Source: 34-65-8 sp046294735 (GTDB lineage Bacteria > Pseudomonadota > Alphaproteobacteria > Sphingomonadales > Sphingomonadaceae). From it: DNA of 64,000 bases. Location of the stretch: the NCBI GenBank assembly GCA_046294735.1, contig JBKBKB010000001.1, positions 124,001 to 188,000 of the forward strand. Reading direction: 5' to 3'. The position numbers and the translations under genes are program-made. Every line of letters begins with the position of its first letter. Position 1 is the stretch's first letter. Positions 1 to 8,140 of this stretch are shown here, piece by piece. Under the pieces are notes generated by a model. It ran no database searches. It was not told the DNA's origin and saw only the letters and a list, made by a program, of their open reading frames with translations.

Positions 1-2
1 GG

Positions 3-74
3 GACAAGCAGCAGGCCGAGGGCGTGCCTGATCAGGAAATGCGGGTCAAAACTGGTCAGATGAATCCCGGCTGA
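3..74 (+). CDS. C-terminal end of an unidentified protein (partial)
   Basis: The window opens inside a reading frame that runs to a TGA at 72-74 and encodes a hydrophilic tail ending in MRVKTGQMNPG. It is in the same direction as rpsD and stops 179 bases before it. Only about 23 residues are visible, so no family can be assigned. It may simply be an open frame by chance, but its position upstream of rpsD makes the end of a real gene plausible. Confidence 0.35.
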   Translation, partial: DKQQAEGVPDQEMRVKTGQMNPG

Positions 75-171
75 GCCGCCCACTTAGGCAATGGCAGTTG
101 ACTTGTGCAGCCACGCCTTCTATCCGCGCGCCTTCGTAAATTGGCCCCGCACCCCGGTGAAGCGGTGGCCG

Positions 172-192
172 CGCAGGAACTGAATTCCTGCG
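172..192. promoter_or_regulatory. Perfect hairpin in the rpsD upstream region
   Basis: CGCAGGAA at 172-179 and TTCCTGCG at 185-192 form a perfect 8-bp stem around a 5-base loop. No T-run follows, so it is not a classical terminator. It lies about 60 bases before the rpsD start and would be in the rpsD leader, where S4 autoregulation acts in other bacteria; that role here is inference. Confidence 0.4.
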
Positions 193-253
193 GTGCGATG
201 CCGGGTTGAATGGCAGGCACAGGGCCTGTCCAGCAAATCGAAGGATACGACTC

Positions 254-868
254 ATGTCGAAGCGCAAGAGCGCCAAGTATAAACTCGACCGCCGGATGGG
301 TGAAAACATCTGGGGCCGACCCAATTCCCCGGTCAACAAGCGTTCCTATGGCCCCGGCCAGCACGGCCAGCGCCGCAAGGGCAAGGTCAGCGACTTCGGC
401 CTGCAGCTGCGCGCCAAGCAGAAGCTCAAGGGCTACTACGGCGATGTGACCGAGAAGCAGTTCAAGAGCACCTATCAGCAAGCGTCGCGGATGAAGGGCG
501 ACACCAGCCAGAACCTGATCGGCCTGCTCGAACGCCGCCTCGACATGGTCGTATACCGCGCCAAGTTCGCGCCGACCGTGTTCTCGGCGCGCCAGATCGT
601 CAGCCACGGCCACATCTACGTCAACGGTGTGAAGTGCAACATCGCCAGCCGCCGGATCGACGTGGGTGACGTGATCAGTCTGGGCAAGAAGGCGCAGGAA
701 ATGGCGCTGGTGATCGAAGCGCAGAGCCTGCCAGAGCGTGATATCCCCGACTACGTGTCGCCCGACGGCACCGACAAGGTCACCTTCACCCGCGTTCCGA
801 CCCTCGACGAGGTGCCCTACCCCGTCACCATGGAACCGAACCTGGTGGTCGAATTCTACTCGCGCTGA
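254..868 (+). CDS. rpsD: 30S ribosomal protein S4
   Basis: Encodes 204 residues, the usual alphaproteobacterial S4 length. The N-terminus MSKRKSAKYKLDRRMGENIW and the central S4 RNA-binding segment (roughly residues 95-155, around ERRLDMVVYRAKF and RQIVSHGHIYVNG) identify it. S4 binds 16S rRNA early in 30S assembly. An ATG at 206 in the same frame would add 16 residues with no family counterpart; the ATG at 254 follows a purine-rich GAAGGA Shine-Dalgarno at 239-244 and is preferred. The gene is convergent with tgt and shares a terminator hairpin with it. Confidence 0.97.
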   Translation: MSKRKSAKYKLDRRMGENIWGRPNSPVNKRSYGPGQHGQRRKGKVSDFGLQLRAKQKLKGYYGDVTEKQFKSTYQQASRMKGDTSQNLIGLLERRLDMVVYRAKFAPTVFSARQIVSHGHIYVNGVKCNIASRRIDVGDVISLGKKAQEMALVIEAQSLPERDIPDYVSPDGTDKVTFTRVPTLDEVPYPVTMEPNLVVEFYSR

Positions 869-892
869 TCATTCAGCCAGCGACAAAACAAG

Positions 893-916
893 AGGGCGGT
901 CCTGCGGGGCCGCCCT
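893..916. terminator. Bidirectional hairpin between rpsD and tgt
   Basis: AGGGCGG at 893-899 pairs perfectly with CCGCCCT at 910-916 around a 10-base loop, followed on the plus strand by TATCGTTTT. It sits between the stop of rpsD (868) and the stop of tgt (924), so it can serve both convergent genes. Confidence 0.75.
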
Positions 917-923
917 TATCGTT

Positions 924-2051
924 TTACTTGAGATAGTTTCGCCGGAACTCTCTCGCGAAGCCTGCGAACCTCCCCCCCGCAATCGCCTCGCGCATCTCCG
1001 CCATCAGGTGCTGATAGAACCCCAGGTTGTGCTCCGTCACCAGCATGGCGCCGAGGATTTCGCCCGACTTTTGCAGGTGGTGCAGATAGGCACGGGAGTA
1101 GCTGCCGCACGTCGGGCACGGACAGCGTTCATCAAGCGGGCCAGTGTCCTCGGCGTGGCGCGCGTTGCGCAGGTTGAGCGGGCCATTCCAGGTGAATGCC
1201 TGCCCGTTGCGCCCGGAACGGGTCGGAAGGACACAGTCGAACATGTCGATCCCCCGCTCGACCGCGCCGACCAGGTCGTCAGGCTTGCCCACCCCCATCA
1301 GATAGCGCGGGCGGTCTGGTGGGAGCATGTCGGGCGCGAAGTCGAGCGTGGCGAACATCGCCTGCTGCCCCTCGCCCACCGCCAGCCCGCCGACCGCGTA
1401 GCCGTCAAACCCGATCTCGCGCAGCTTGTCCGCCGAAATACGCCGCAAGTCCTCGTCGAGCGCGCCCTGCTGGATGCCAAACAGCGCCGCGCCTTCCGCA
1501 TGCTCGCCGCCTGCATCGAATCCATCGCGGCTGCGCCTGGCCCAGCGCATCGACAGTTCCATGCTCGCCGCGATCTCGTCACGCGGGCGGTCGGCACGGG
1601 GGCATTCATCGAACACCATGATGATATCGCTGCCGAGCAGGCGCTGGATTTCCATGCTCCGCTCCGGTGTGAGCATATGCTTCGAGCCATCCAGATGGCT
1701 GCGAAATTCAACGCCCTGCTCGGTCAGCTTGCGCAGGTCGCTGAGGCTCATCACCTGGTACCCGCCGCTGTCGGTCAGGATCGGGCGGTCCCAGTTCATG
1801 AACCGGTGCAGCCCGCCAAGCCGCGCGACCCGCTCTGCCCCGGGGCGCAGCATCAGGTGATAGGTGTTGCCGAGGATGATGTCCGCCCCGGTGGCACGGA
1901 CACTTTCCGGCTTCATCGCCTTGACAGTGGCCGCAGTGCCAACCGGCATGAAAGCCGGAGTGCGGATCTCGCCGCGGCGCATCCGGATCAGGCCGGTGCG
2001 GGCCTTGCCGTCGGTGGCGTGGAGTTCGAAGGCGAAGCGCGAGCTGGTCAT
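924..2051 (-). CDS. tgt: Queuine/preQ1 tRNA-ribosyltransferase
   Basis: 375 residues, normal for bacterial TGT. It exchanges guanine-34 of tRNAs with GUN anticodons for preQ1 in queuosine synthesis. Visible landmarks are the N-terminal RTPAFMPVGT, LTDSGGYQ with the active-site Asp near residue 95, the substrate-recognition GGLAVGE, and the zinc site CPCPTCG followed by a His in YLHHL near the C-terminus. It lies 19 bases downstream of the ABC-2 permease on the same strand. queA, the next enzyme of the pathway, is 3.8 kb away, separated by the exporter/oxygenase/TetR block; the two are often adjacent in relatives. Confidence 0.97.
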   Translation of the reverse strand: MTSSRFAFELHATDGKARTGLIRMRRGEIRTPAFMPVGTAATVKAMKPESVRATGADIILGNTYHLMLRPGAERVARLGGLHRFMNWDRPILTDSGGYQVMSLSDLRKLTEQGVEFRSHLDGSKHMLTPERSMEIQRLLGSDIIMVFDECPRADRPRDEIAASMELSMRWARRSRDGFDAGGEHAEGAALFGIQQGALDEDLRRISADKLREIGFDGYAVGGLAVGEGQQAMFATLDFAPDMLPPDRPRYLMGVGKPDDLVGAVERGIDMFDCVLPTRSGRNGQAFTWNGPLNLRNARHAEDTGPLDERCPCPTCGSYSRAYLHHLQKSGEILGAMLVTEHNLGFYQHLMAEMREAIAGGRFAGFAREFRRNYLK

Positions 2052-2070
2052 GTTCCGCGCCCCTAGCGCG

Positions 2071-2838
2071 TCAAGTCCGCAGCCGCCACCCGGTGCGGAA
2101 AATCACCGCGATGATGACCGTGCACAGCGCCAGAAAGCCAAGCGTGATGCCGAGCGACACGGCAAACGACACATCCGAGCTGCCGTAAAACGTCCAGCGC
2201 AGTCCATTGACGAGGTAGACAATCGGGTTGGCCAGCGCGAGCGTGTCCCACGGCTCGGGCAGCATCTCGATCGAATAGAACGTACCGCCCAGGAAAGTCA
2301 GCGGCGTCAGGATCAGCATCGGGATGATGCCCAGCTTTTCGAAATTGTCCGCCCACACACCAAGGATGAAGCCGAACAGGCTGAATGCCGCAGCCACCAG
2401 CATGATGTAGAGCACCGCCCACAGCGGGTGGGCAATGGTGTAATCGACGAACAGCGTCGCCGTGGCGAGGATGATAGCGGCGAGGATCAGGCTCTTAGTG
2501 GCGGCGGCCCCTACGAATCCGACCAGCGTTTCAGCCACGCCGATGGGCGCGCTGAGCAATTCGTAGATCGTGCCGGTAAACCGAGGCATGTAGATCCCGA
2601 AGCTCGAATTGCTGGTTGTCTCTCCCAGCAGGGTCAGCATCAGCAGGCCGGGGATGATGAACGCGGCATATTCGACCCCGCCGAGATCGGGCATCCGCCC
2701 GCCGATCGCTGCCCCGAACACGATGAAATAGAGCGACGTCGTCAGCACCGGAGACAGGATCGACTGGAACGCGGTGCGCAGGAAGCGCAGCAGTTCGCGC
2801 TGATAGATCGCCCAGGTGCTGCGCCAGTTGAAGTTCAC
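2071..2838 (-). CDS. ABC-2 type transporter permease (YadH-like)
   Basis: 255 residues with about six hydrophobic segments and an ABC-2 permease signature around residues 100-190, typical of the YadH/DrrB group. The GTG start at 2838 overlaps the ATPase stop (GTGA), giving an N-terminus VNFNWRSTWAIYQREL that matches family starts; the frame stays open further upstream but there it overlaps the ATPase gene. Together with the ATPase it forms an exporter. The cargo cannot be read from the sequence. Confidence 0.9.
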   Translation of the reverse strand: MNFNWRSTWAIYQRELLRFLRTAFQSILSPVLTTSLYFIVFGAAIGGRMPDLGGVEYAAFIIPGLLMLTLLGETTSNSSFGIYMPRFTGTIYELLSAPIGVAETLVGFVGAAATKSLILAAIILATATLFVDYTIAHPLWAVLYIMLVAAAFSLFGFILGVWADNFEKLGIIPMLILTPLTFLGGTFYSIEMLPEPWDTLALANPIVYLVNGLRWTFYGSSDVSFAVSLGITLGFLALCTVIIAVIFRTGWRLRT

Positions 2839-3773
2839 GCCGGCTGCTCCTGGGAAAGCAGGCCGACGAAGATGTCCTCGAGCGAGGATTCGTGGATGTC
2901 GATCCCGCCAAAATCGATCCCGGCCGCAACCAGCGCCTTGACCAGTGCGGCGATCTCCGCCTTGCCCTTGCCGGTCCCGTCCCCGCCGCGATAGCACAAT
3001 TGGCGGCCATCCTGCTCCAGATGGACCGGGAACCCCTGCAAGGCATCTGGCAGCGAAGCCAGCGGCCGGGCGAGGTCGATGATCGCTTCCGTCCGGCCCA
3101 GGCGGGCCATCATCGCGGCCTTGCCATCGACCATCAGGATGCGTCCACTGCGGATAATCCCGACCCGGTCGGCCATTTCCTCGGCTTCCTCGATGTAGTG
3201 GGTGGTCAGCACGATCGTCACACCCCGCGCGCGCATGGCATCTATCTGGCGCCACATATCGCGCCGAAGTTCAACATCGACGCCGGCGGTCGGCTCGTCG
3301 AGGAACAGCAGGTCAGGCTCGTGCGCCATGGCCTTGGCAATAAGCACCCGCCGCTTCATCCCGCCCGACAGTGCCATGATCCGTTCGTCACGCTTGTCCC
3401 ACAAGCTGAGCGAACGCAGGATTTCCTCGATCCGCGCGCGGTCAGGCGGCAGGCCGAAGAGCCCGCGGGAATAGCTGACCGCGCGAATGACCGGTTCGAA
3501 CATGTCAGTGGCGAGTTCCTGCGGGACCAGCCCGATCCGCGCCCGCGCACGCCGCCAGTCGGTCGCCAGGTCATGCCCGAAGGCGCGCATGATCCCCGCC
3601 GTGGGCCGCACAAGGCCGCAAACCGCACCGATCAGCGTGGTCTTGCCAGCACCATTGGGACCGAGCAGCGCAAAAATCTCGCCCTTGCGGACGGTCAGGT
3701 CGACCGAATCGAGGGCCTTGAGTCCGCCGGGGTAGGTCTTGCTCAGGCCTTCGAGTTCGAGAATCGCATCCAC
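2835..3773 (-). CDS. ABC transporter ATP-binding protein (YadG/DrrA-like)
   Basis: 312 residues. Walker A GPNGAGKTT at about 38-46, signature LSGGMKRR and Walker B LLFLDEPTAGVD are all intact, followed by the H-loop TTHYIEE. The length and the C-terminal extension of about 90 residues match the DrrA/YadG class of ABC-2 exporters. It begins 5 bases after the stop of the carotenoid-oxygenase gene and overlaps the permease by 4 bases, so oxygenase, ATPase, permease and perhaps tgt are one transcript. Confidence 0.93.
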   Translation of the reverse strand: MDAILELEGLSKTYPGGLKALDSVDLTVRKGEIFALLGPNGAGKTTLIGAVCGLVRPTAGIMRAFGHDLATDWRRARARIGLVPQELATDMFEPVIRAVSYSRGLFGLPPDRARIEEILRSLSLWDKRDERIMALSGGMKRRVLIAKAMAHEPDLLFLDEPTAGVDVELRRDMWRQIDAMRARGVTIVLTTHYIEEAEEMADRVGIIRSGRILMVDGKAAMMARLGRTEAIIDLARPLASLPDALQGFPVHLEQDGRQLCYRGGDGTGKGKAEIAALVKALVAAGIDFGGIDIHESSLEDIFVGLLSQEQPA

Positions 3774-3778
3774 CTGCC

Positions 3779-5203
3779 TCAGCTAGCGGCAATCCAGTTG
3801 CCGTGGAACCCCGGCGGAATGAGATGGGGGATAGCGATCGAGGCAACCGGCTCCAGCGTCATGGCATCAAGCACTTCAAGGGCGCTGGTGCGAGCGTTGC
3901 GGTCGATCACATACCCCATCACCCAGCCATCGCCTTCGGGGGCATTTTCATGGCGGGGGACGAAGACGAACTCACCCGGAATGCGCCCTTCACCGAAATC
4001 GTGCGCGATCCGCTCGCCCGTCGCCAGGTCGTGGCGATAGAGCGGCATTGGTGCGACGAATTCGAGGTCCCCATCTTCCGGCAGGCCCATAGCCCAGAGG
4101 TAGCGATAAGGCTTGGTGAAACAGCGCTCGTCCGGACGCGGGAACTCCTGCCCGGCGGGATCGAGCGTTGCGCGGGTTACGGTTCCCGTCACCGGATCGA
4201 CCGTCCACCGCTCCAGCCCCAGCGGGCGGCCGTATGGCCCGGGCATATCGCCGTCGAAGATCGTCTCGTACGGGCACAGGTCGAGCACCACCCTGCCCGC
4301 GTCATCCTCGAAACTGTTGCCGACATGGAAAACATAGCACGGGTCCACCGCGCACCAGATCGGCTCGCCCCCATTGCGCGGGATCAGGCCGACGCGGGCC
4401 TTGTGGTCCGCATTCCAGCGATAGGGGAACTGATAGCCGTTGATCACCGCCTTCATCGAGAAGGTCACCGGCAGGTCCAGCACCACCGCGTAGTTGGCAG
4501 TCAGCGCGCAGTCGTGGATCGACGGGCCGTTCACGACCGTGATCGGGGTCTCTCGCAGAACCTTGCCCGCGCGGTCGATCACCACGTGCCGGATCGTATC
4601 ATGGATCATGCCGTCATAGCAGATCGCGTGGAATTCGCCGGTCTCCGGGCACTGGTGCGGGTGGGCCGTGAAGCTGCCGGTCAGGCCGCCGCCGAAGTCG
4701 GAATAGGCGACCGATTCCAGGTTGCCGTCCAGCTCCACCGGATAGGAACCCGCCTCGACCAGCGCCATGATCCTGCCGCCCAGACCCAGCACGTTGGTGT
4801 TGACGTTGTCCCGCTGGCCGCGGCGCGGCCCGGGCACGGCTGCCGGACCGCCCTTGCCCGCCAGTTCGTTCGAACGGATGTAGCGGTTACGGTACCATTC
4901 GGCCTTCCCGGCCCGCAGCCGCACACCGTGGACCATACCGTCGCCGAGAAACCAGTGATGCCCCTTGCCGGGATCGCGGAACGGATTTGGCCCGATCCGG
5001 ACATATCGGCCATCCAGTTCCACCGGGATCGTGCCGGTGACGGCAAGGTCTTCCACGGTATGCTCGTCATGGAGCGGCACGTGGATGCCGTTGACGAAAG
5101 GATTGCGGTCAGCCCCATCAAGCCGGGTGCGGTTCATTCCCGCCACCGCCATGATGGCCGGGGTAACCGCCTTGCGGATGGTTTTCTCGATGACACTTGC
5201 CAT
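3779..5203 (-). CDS. Carotenoid/stilbene cleavage oxygenase family protein
   Basis: 474 residues of the RPE65/carotenoid cleavage dioxygenase family. Four iron-ligand histidines can be placed: in FTAHPHQCP, SIHDCAL, YVFHVGNSFED and the C-terminal PPGFHGNW. The early RIGPNPF and HWFLGDGMVHG motifs also fit. The family splits double bonds of carotenoids, apocarotenoids or lignin-derived stilbenes with non-haem Fe(II); relatives in sphingomonads include stilbene-cleaving enzymes, but the substrate here is unknown. The ATG at 5203 follows a GGGAGG Shine-Dalgarno. A TetR regulator is divergent and an ABC exporter follows directly, suggesting a substrate-inducible unit. Confidence 0.93.
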   Translation of the reverse strand: MASVIEKTIRKAVTPAIMAVAGMNRTRLDGADRNPFVNGIHVPLHDEHTVEDLAVTGTIPVELDGRYVRIGPNPFRDPGKGHHWFLGDGMVHGVRLRAGKAEWYRNRYIRSNELAGKGGPAAVPGPRRGQRDNVNTNVLGLGGRIMALVEAGSYPVELDGNLESVAYSDFGGGLTGSFTAHPHQCPETGEFHAICYDGMIHDTIRHVVIDRAGKVLRETPITVVNGPSIHDCALTANYAVVLDLPVTFSMKAVINGYQFPYRWNADHKARVGLIPRNGGEPIWCAVDPCYVFHVGNSFEDDAGRVVLDLCPYETIFDGDMPGPYGRPLGLERWTVDPVTGTVTRATLDPAGQEFPRPDERCFTKPYRYLWAMGLPEDGDLEFVAPMPLYRHDLATGERIAHDFGEGRIPGEFVFVPRHENAPEGDGWVMGYVIDRNARTSALEVLDAMTLEPVASIAIPHLIPPGFHGNWIAAS

Positions 5204-5235
5204 GACCGACTCGCCTCCCTTATGAAGTAAACGCC

Positions 5236-5266
5236 GTTAACATAGGTCTAAAGATAACAGTGTCAA
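5236..5266 (-). promoter_or_regulatory. Promoter of the oxygenase gene with overlapping TetR operator candidate
   Basis: Read on the minus strand there is TTGACA (5261-5266), a 16-base spacer, and TATGTT (5239-5244). The -35 lies inside the first codons of the divergent tetR gene. An imperfect inverted repeat, GTTAAC at 5236-5241 and GATAAC at 5253-5258, covers the -10 and most of the spacer and is the best operator candidate for the adjacent TetR protein. Operator function is inference. Confidence 0.55.
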
Positions 5267-5862
5267 CATCGCCCGAAACCTACCACCACGGTGCGCTCAG
5301 AGAAGCCCTGATAGAGGCAGGGCTGGCCGCGCTTGAGCAGGGCGAAGTTTCAGGCGATATTTCGCTTCGGGCCCTGGCCCGGTCGGTCGGGGTCTCGCCC
5401 ACGGCGGTCTACCGCCATTTTCCGGACAAGCGGGCGCTGCTTGCCACACTCGCCGCCGAGGGACTCAACCGGCTGGGCGATGCCCAAGCGAAAGCGGCCG
5501 ATGTGGCGGGCGGCGGGCCCGCAGGCTTCAGCGCCACGGGCCGGACCTATGTCCGCTTTGCCCTGGCCCATCCCGCCCTGTTCAGGCTGATGTTCTCTCA
5601 GGGCAATCCGGAGGACTTCGAACACAGGCAAGAGGATCGGGCCCGTGATCTCCTGACGAGAATGAGCCGCGATCTGGCCGGGGATCCGGTTGAGGCAGAA
5701 AGGCTGGCCATGCAGGCCTGGGCCATCGCGCATGGCATTGCCATGCTGATGCTCGACGGCCGCTTTCCTGCCGACGAAGGCCTGATCGATCGTCTGCTCG
5801 ATGCCGAAGTGCTGTTTGTGCGCCGCCCCGGTCAGGGCAGGAGCAGGCTTGAATCGCCGTAG
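5260..5862 (+). CDS. TetR/AcrR family transcriptional regulator
   Basis: 200 residues. The N-terminal helix-turn-helix is clear: YHHGALREALIEAGLAALEQG, then LRALARSVGVSPTAVYRHF at about residues 36-55. The C-terminal half resembles the WHG-type ligand domain seen in many such regulators (YVRFALAHPALFRLMF). The GTG at 5260 gives the canonical N-terminus; no good Shine-Dalgarno precedes it. It is divergent from the oxygenase with only 56 bases between starts and overlaps the 3' end of queA by 31 bases. Likely represses the oxygenase/exporter unit and possibly itself. Confidence 0.9.
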   Translation: MSTSPETYHHGALREALIEAGLAALEQGEVSGDISLRALARSVGVSPTAVYRHFPDKRALLATLAAEGLNRLGDAQAKAADVAGGGPAGFSATGRTYVRFALAHPALFRLMFSQGNPEDFEHRQEDRARDLLTRMSRDLAGDPVEAERLAMQAWAIAHGIAMLMLDGRFPADEGLIDRLLDAEVLFVRRPGQGRSRLESP

Positions 5863-6860
5863 CTGTAGAAGCGGTAGCCTTTGCGGATGGCGTGGCCATA
5901 GGCGGCCATCATCCGCTCGCGGCCCATCAGGGCGCTGACCAGCATCATCAGGGTCGATTTCGGCAGGTGGAAATTGGTCATCAGCCCATCGACGGCCCGG
6001 AACCTGTAGCCGGGGGTGATGAAGATGTCGGTGTCGCCCGCGAAGGGACGGATCACGCCGTCCTCTCCGGCGGCGCTTTCGAGCAGGCGCAGGCTGGTGG
6101 TGCCGACCGCGATCACCCGCCCGCCCGCAGAACGCGCTGCGTTCAGCCGGTCTGCCGTGGCGGCTTCGATCCGGCCCCATTCGCTGTGCATGGCGTGATC
6201 GGCGGTGTCTTCGGCCTTGACCGGCAGGAAGGTTCCCGCGCCGACGTGAAGGGTCAGTGTCTCACGCTTCACCCCGCGCGCGTCGAGCGCCTCGATCAGG
6301 CGGGGCGTGAAATGCAGCGCAGCTGTAGGCGCAGCGACCGCGCCTTCCTCGCGCGCAAACATGGTCTGGTAATCCTCCCGATCGCGCTCGTCGATCGCGC
6401 GCTTCCCCGCAATATAGGGCGGCAGCGGCACCTGCCCCGCCCGTTCCAGCAGCACCTCGACCGGCTCATCGCCCTCAAACCGAAGCGTGAAGCTGCCATC
6501 GGGATGACGAGCCTCGGCAATCGCCGAAACCGCTGCGGGAAAGGCAATCCGGTCACCCTCGCGCAGGCGCTTGGCATTGCGGATAAATGCTTGCCAGCGG
6601 CGCAGGTCGAGCCGCTTGTGCAGCGTTGCGCCGATCCTTGCCTCTCCCCGCACCCCGTCCAGTTGCGCAGGGATCACGCGGGTATCGTTGAACACCAGCA
6701 CATCGCCCGGTTGAAGCAGGTCCGGCAGGTCAAGCACAGTTCGATCAGCGAACGGTCCGCCTGCGGTGACATGAAGCAACCGCGCCGAATCGCGCGGCAC
6801 GGCTGGTCTTAGCGCGATCTGCTCCTGCGGCAGGACAAAGTCGAACAGGTCGACCTTCAT
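5832..6860 (-). CDS. queA: S-adenosylmethionine:tRNA ribosyltransferase-isomerase
   Basis: 342 residues, full length for QueA. It transfers and isomerises the ribosyl moiety of SAM to 7-aminomethyl-deazaguanine tRNA, making epoxyqueuosine. Recognised by MKVDLFDFVLPQEQIALRPA at the start, VFNDTRVIPAQL, TLHVGAGTFLPVK, TTSLRLLES and the C-terminal FITPGYRF-NFHLPKSTLMMLVSAL. It follows the cyclophilin gene by 9 bases on the same strand, so they are probably cotranscribed. Its 3' end runs 31 bases into the convergent tetR. Confidence 0.97.
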   Translation of the reverse strand: MKVDLFDFVLPQEQIALRPAVPRDSARLLHVTAGGPFADRTVLDLPDLLQPGDVLVFNDTRVIPAQLDGVRGEARIGATLHKRLDLRRWQAFIRNAKRLREGDRIAFPAAVSAIAEARHPDGSFTLRFEGDEPVEVLLERAGQVPLPPYIAGKRAIDERDREDYQTMFAREEGAVAAPTAALHFTPRLIEALDARGVKRETLTLHVGAGTFLPVKAEDTADHAMHSEWGRIEAATADRLNAARSAGGRVIAVGTTSLRLLESAAGEDGVIRPFAGDTDIFITPGYRFRAVDGLMTNFHLPKSTLMMLVSALMGRERMMAAYGHAIRKGYRFYSYGDSSLLLP

Positions 6861-6869
6861 GGCCGAGGC

Positions 6870-7538
6870 TTACTGGATGATCGGCGCGTTAAGATCGTCA
6901 GCCGTAATCGTCTGCGGCACTGCCGAAGTCGGGGCAAAGCGTTGGGGCTTATTGTCGGCCGCAATTGAGGCCTGAACGATCATGGTCGGGTTGGCTGGCG
7001 GCTCACCCCGCTGGATCGCATCGACCGCATCCATCCCGGCAATCACGCGGCCGAAGTTCGTGTACTTCTTGTCCAGACTGAAGCGGGGGTAGAACACGAT
7101 GAAGAACTGGCTGTTGGCGCTGTCGTCAGCGGCAGCACGCGCCATTGACACGGTGCCGCGCAAGTGCGGGATCGGGTTGAACTCCGCCTTGAGGTCCGGC
7201 AGCGGAGAGCCGCCTCTGCCAGTGCCGGTCGGATCGCCGGTCTGGGCCATAAAGCCTTCGATCACGCGGTGAAATATGACCCCGTCATAGAAGCCCTGGC
7301 GGGTCAGGGACTTGATCCGATCGACGTGACCCGGTGCCCAGTCGGGCATCAGCCGGATCGCCACCCGGTTGCCATTGGAAAGGTCGAGCAGCAGGATATT
7401 CTCCCGGTCTTCTTCGATGTTGAAGTTGATCGGCTGGTAAACGCGCGGCGCAACCGGTTGTTCGTCCTCGGCACGGGCAACGGCGGGGGTGGCAACCAGC
7501 GCGGCAAGCGCACCAGCGGCAATCAGAGCTTTGATCAT
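6870..7538 (-). CDS. Periplasmic cyclophilin-type peptidyl-prolyl isomerase
   Basis: 222 residues. A signal peptide is visible (MIKALIAAGALAALVATPAVARA, cleavage near residue 23). The cyclophilin core spans about residues 48-185 with VIFHRVIEGFMAQTGDP, GTGRGG, ANSQFFIVF and NFGRVIAGMDAVD. The enzyme accelerates prolyl isomerisation in the cell envelope. A proline-rich tail of about 35 residues beyond the fold is unusual but not disruptive. It lies directly upstream of queA, a linkage common in alphaproteobacteria. Confidence 0.93.
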   Translation of the reverse strand: MIKALIAAGALAALVATPAVARAEDEQPVAPRVYQPINFNIEEDRENILLLDLSNGNRVAIRLMPDWAPGHVDRIKSLTRQGFYDGVIFHRVIEGFMAQTGDPTGTGRGGSPLPDLKAEFNPIPHLRGTVSMARAAADDSANSQFFIVFYPRFSLDKKYTNFGRVIAGMDAVDAIQRGEPPANPTMIVQASIAADNKPQRFAPTSAVPQTITADDLNAPIIQ

Positions 7539-7627
7539 GGAAATCCCGTACTGTCCTTCGGTATCGAGAAAAGGGTCTAGCCGCCGGAGGCTGACACTTC
7601 AATGAATAGCTTGGGTGACAAGAGCTG

Positions 7628-8140
7628 TCAGTAATCCCCCAGCCGCCCCTTCACCGCGACCCGGGCGATCACGTCTTCGCATACCGGCTGGCTGACGAAC
7701 GGGGCGATATCGCCACCGAACAGGGCGATTTCCTTGACCAGCTTGGATGCGATCGGCTGGAGCGAGACATCCGCCATCAGGAACACCGTCTCGATCGAAT
7801 GGTCGAGCTGCTGGTTCATCCCGGCCATCTGGTACTCGTACTCGAAGTCAGCGACGGCGCGCAGACCACGGATCAGGACGGTCGCACCGGTTTTCCGGGC
7901 GAACTTCACCAGCAGCGCGTTGAAACCGACCACTTCGACATTGTCGAGTCCCAGCGTCGCCACCTCCCGCTCGACCATCGCCAGCCGCTCATCGGTCCCG
8001 AACATCGGGTTCTTGCTGGGATTGGTGGTGACCCCGACGATCAGCGTGTCGACCAGCTTGCTACCGCGCCGGATGATGTCCGCATGGCCCAGCGTAATCG
8101 GGTCGAACGTGCCTGGGTAGATGCCAATGCGTTGGCTCAT
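7628..8140 (-). CDS. coaD: Phosphopantetheine adenylyltransferase
   Basis: 170 residues. The N-terminus IGIYPGTFDPITLGHADII carries the TxGH nucleotidyltransferase motif; GLRAVADFEYEYQMA and SLQPIASKLVKEIA are further CoaD landmarks. It catalyses the penultimate step of coenzyme A synthesis. The ATG at 8140 shares a base with the TGA of the upstream prenyl synthase (TGATG), so translation is coupled; a TTG three bases earlier is less likely. Confidence 0.97.
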   Translation of the reverse strand: MSQRIGIYPGTFDPITLGHADIIRRGSKLVDTLIVGVTTNPSKNPMFGTDERLAMVEREVATLGLDNVEVVGFNALLVKFARKTGATVLIRGLRAVADFEYEYQMAGMNQQLDHSIETVFLMADVSLQPIASKLVKEIALFGGDIAPFVSQPVCEDVIARVAVKGRLGDY

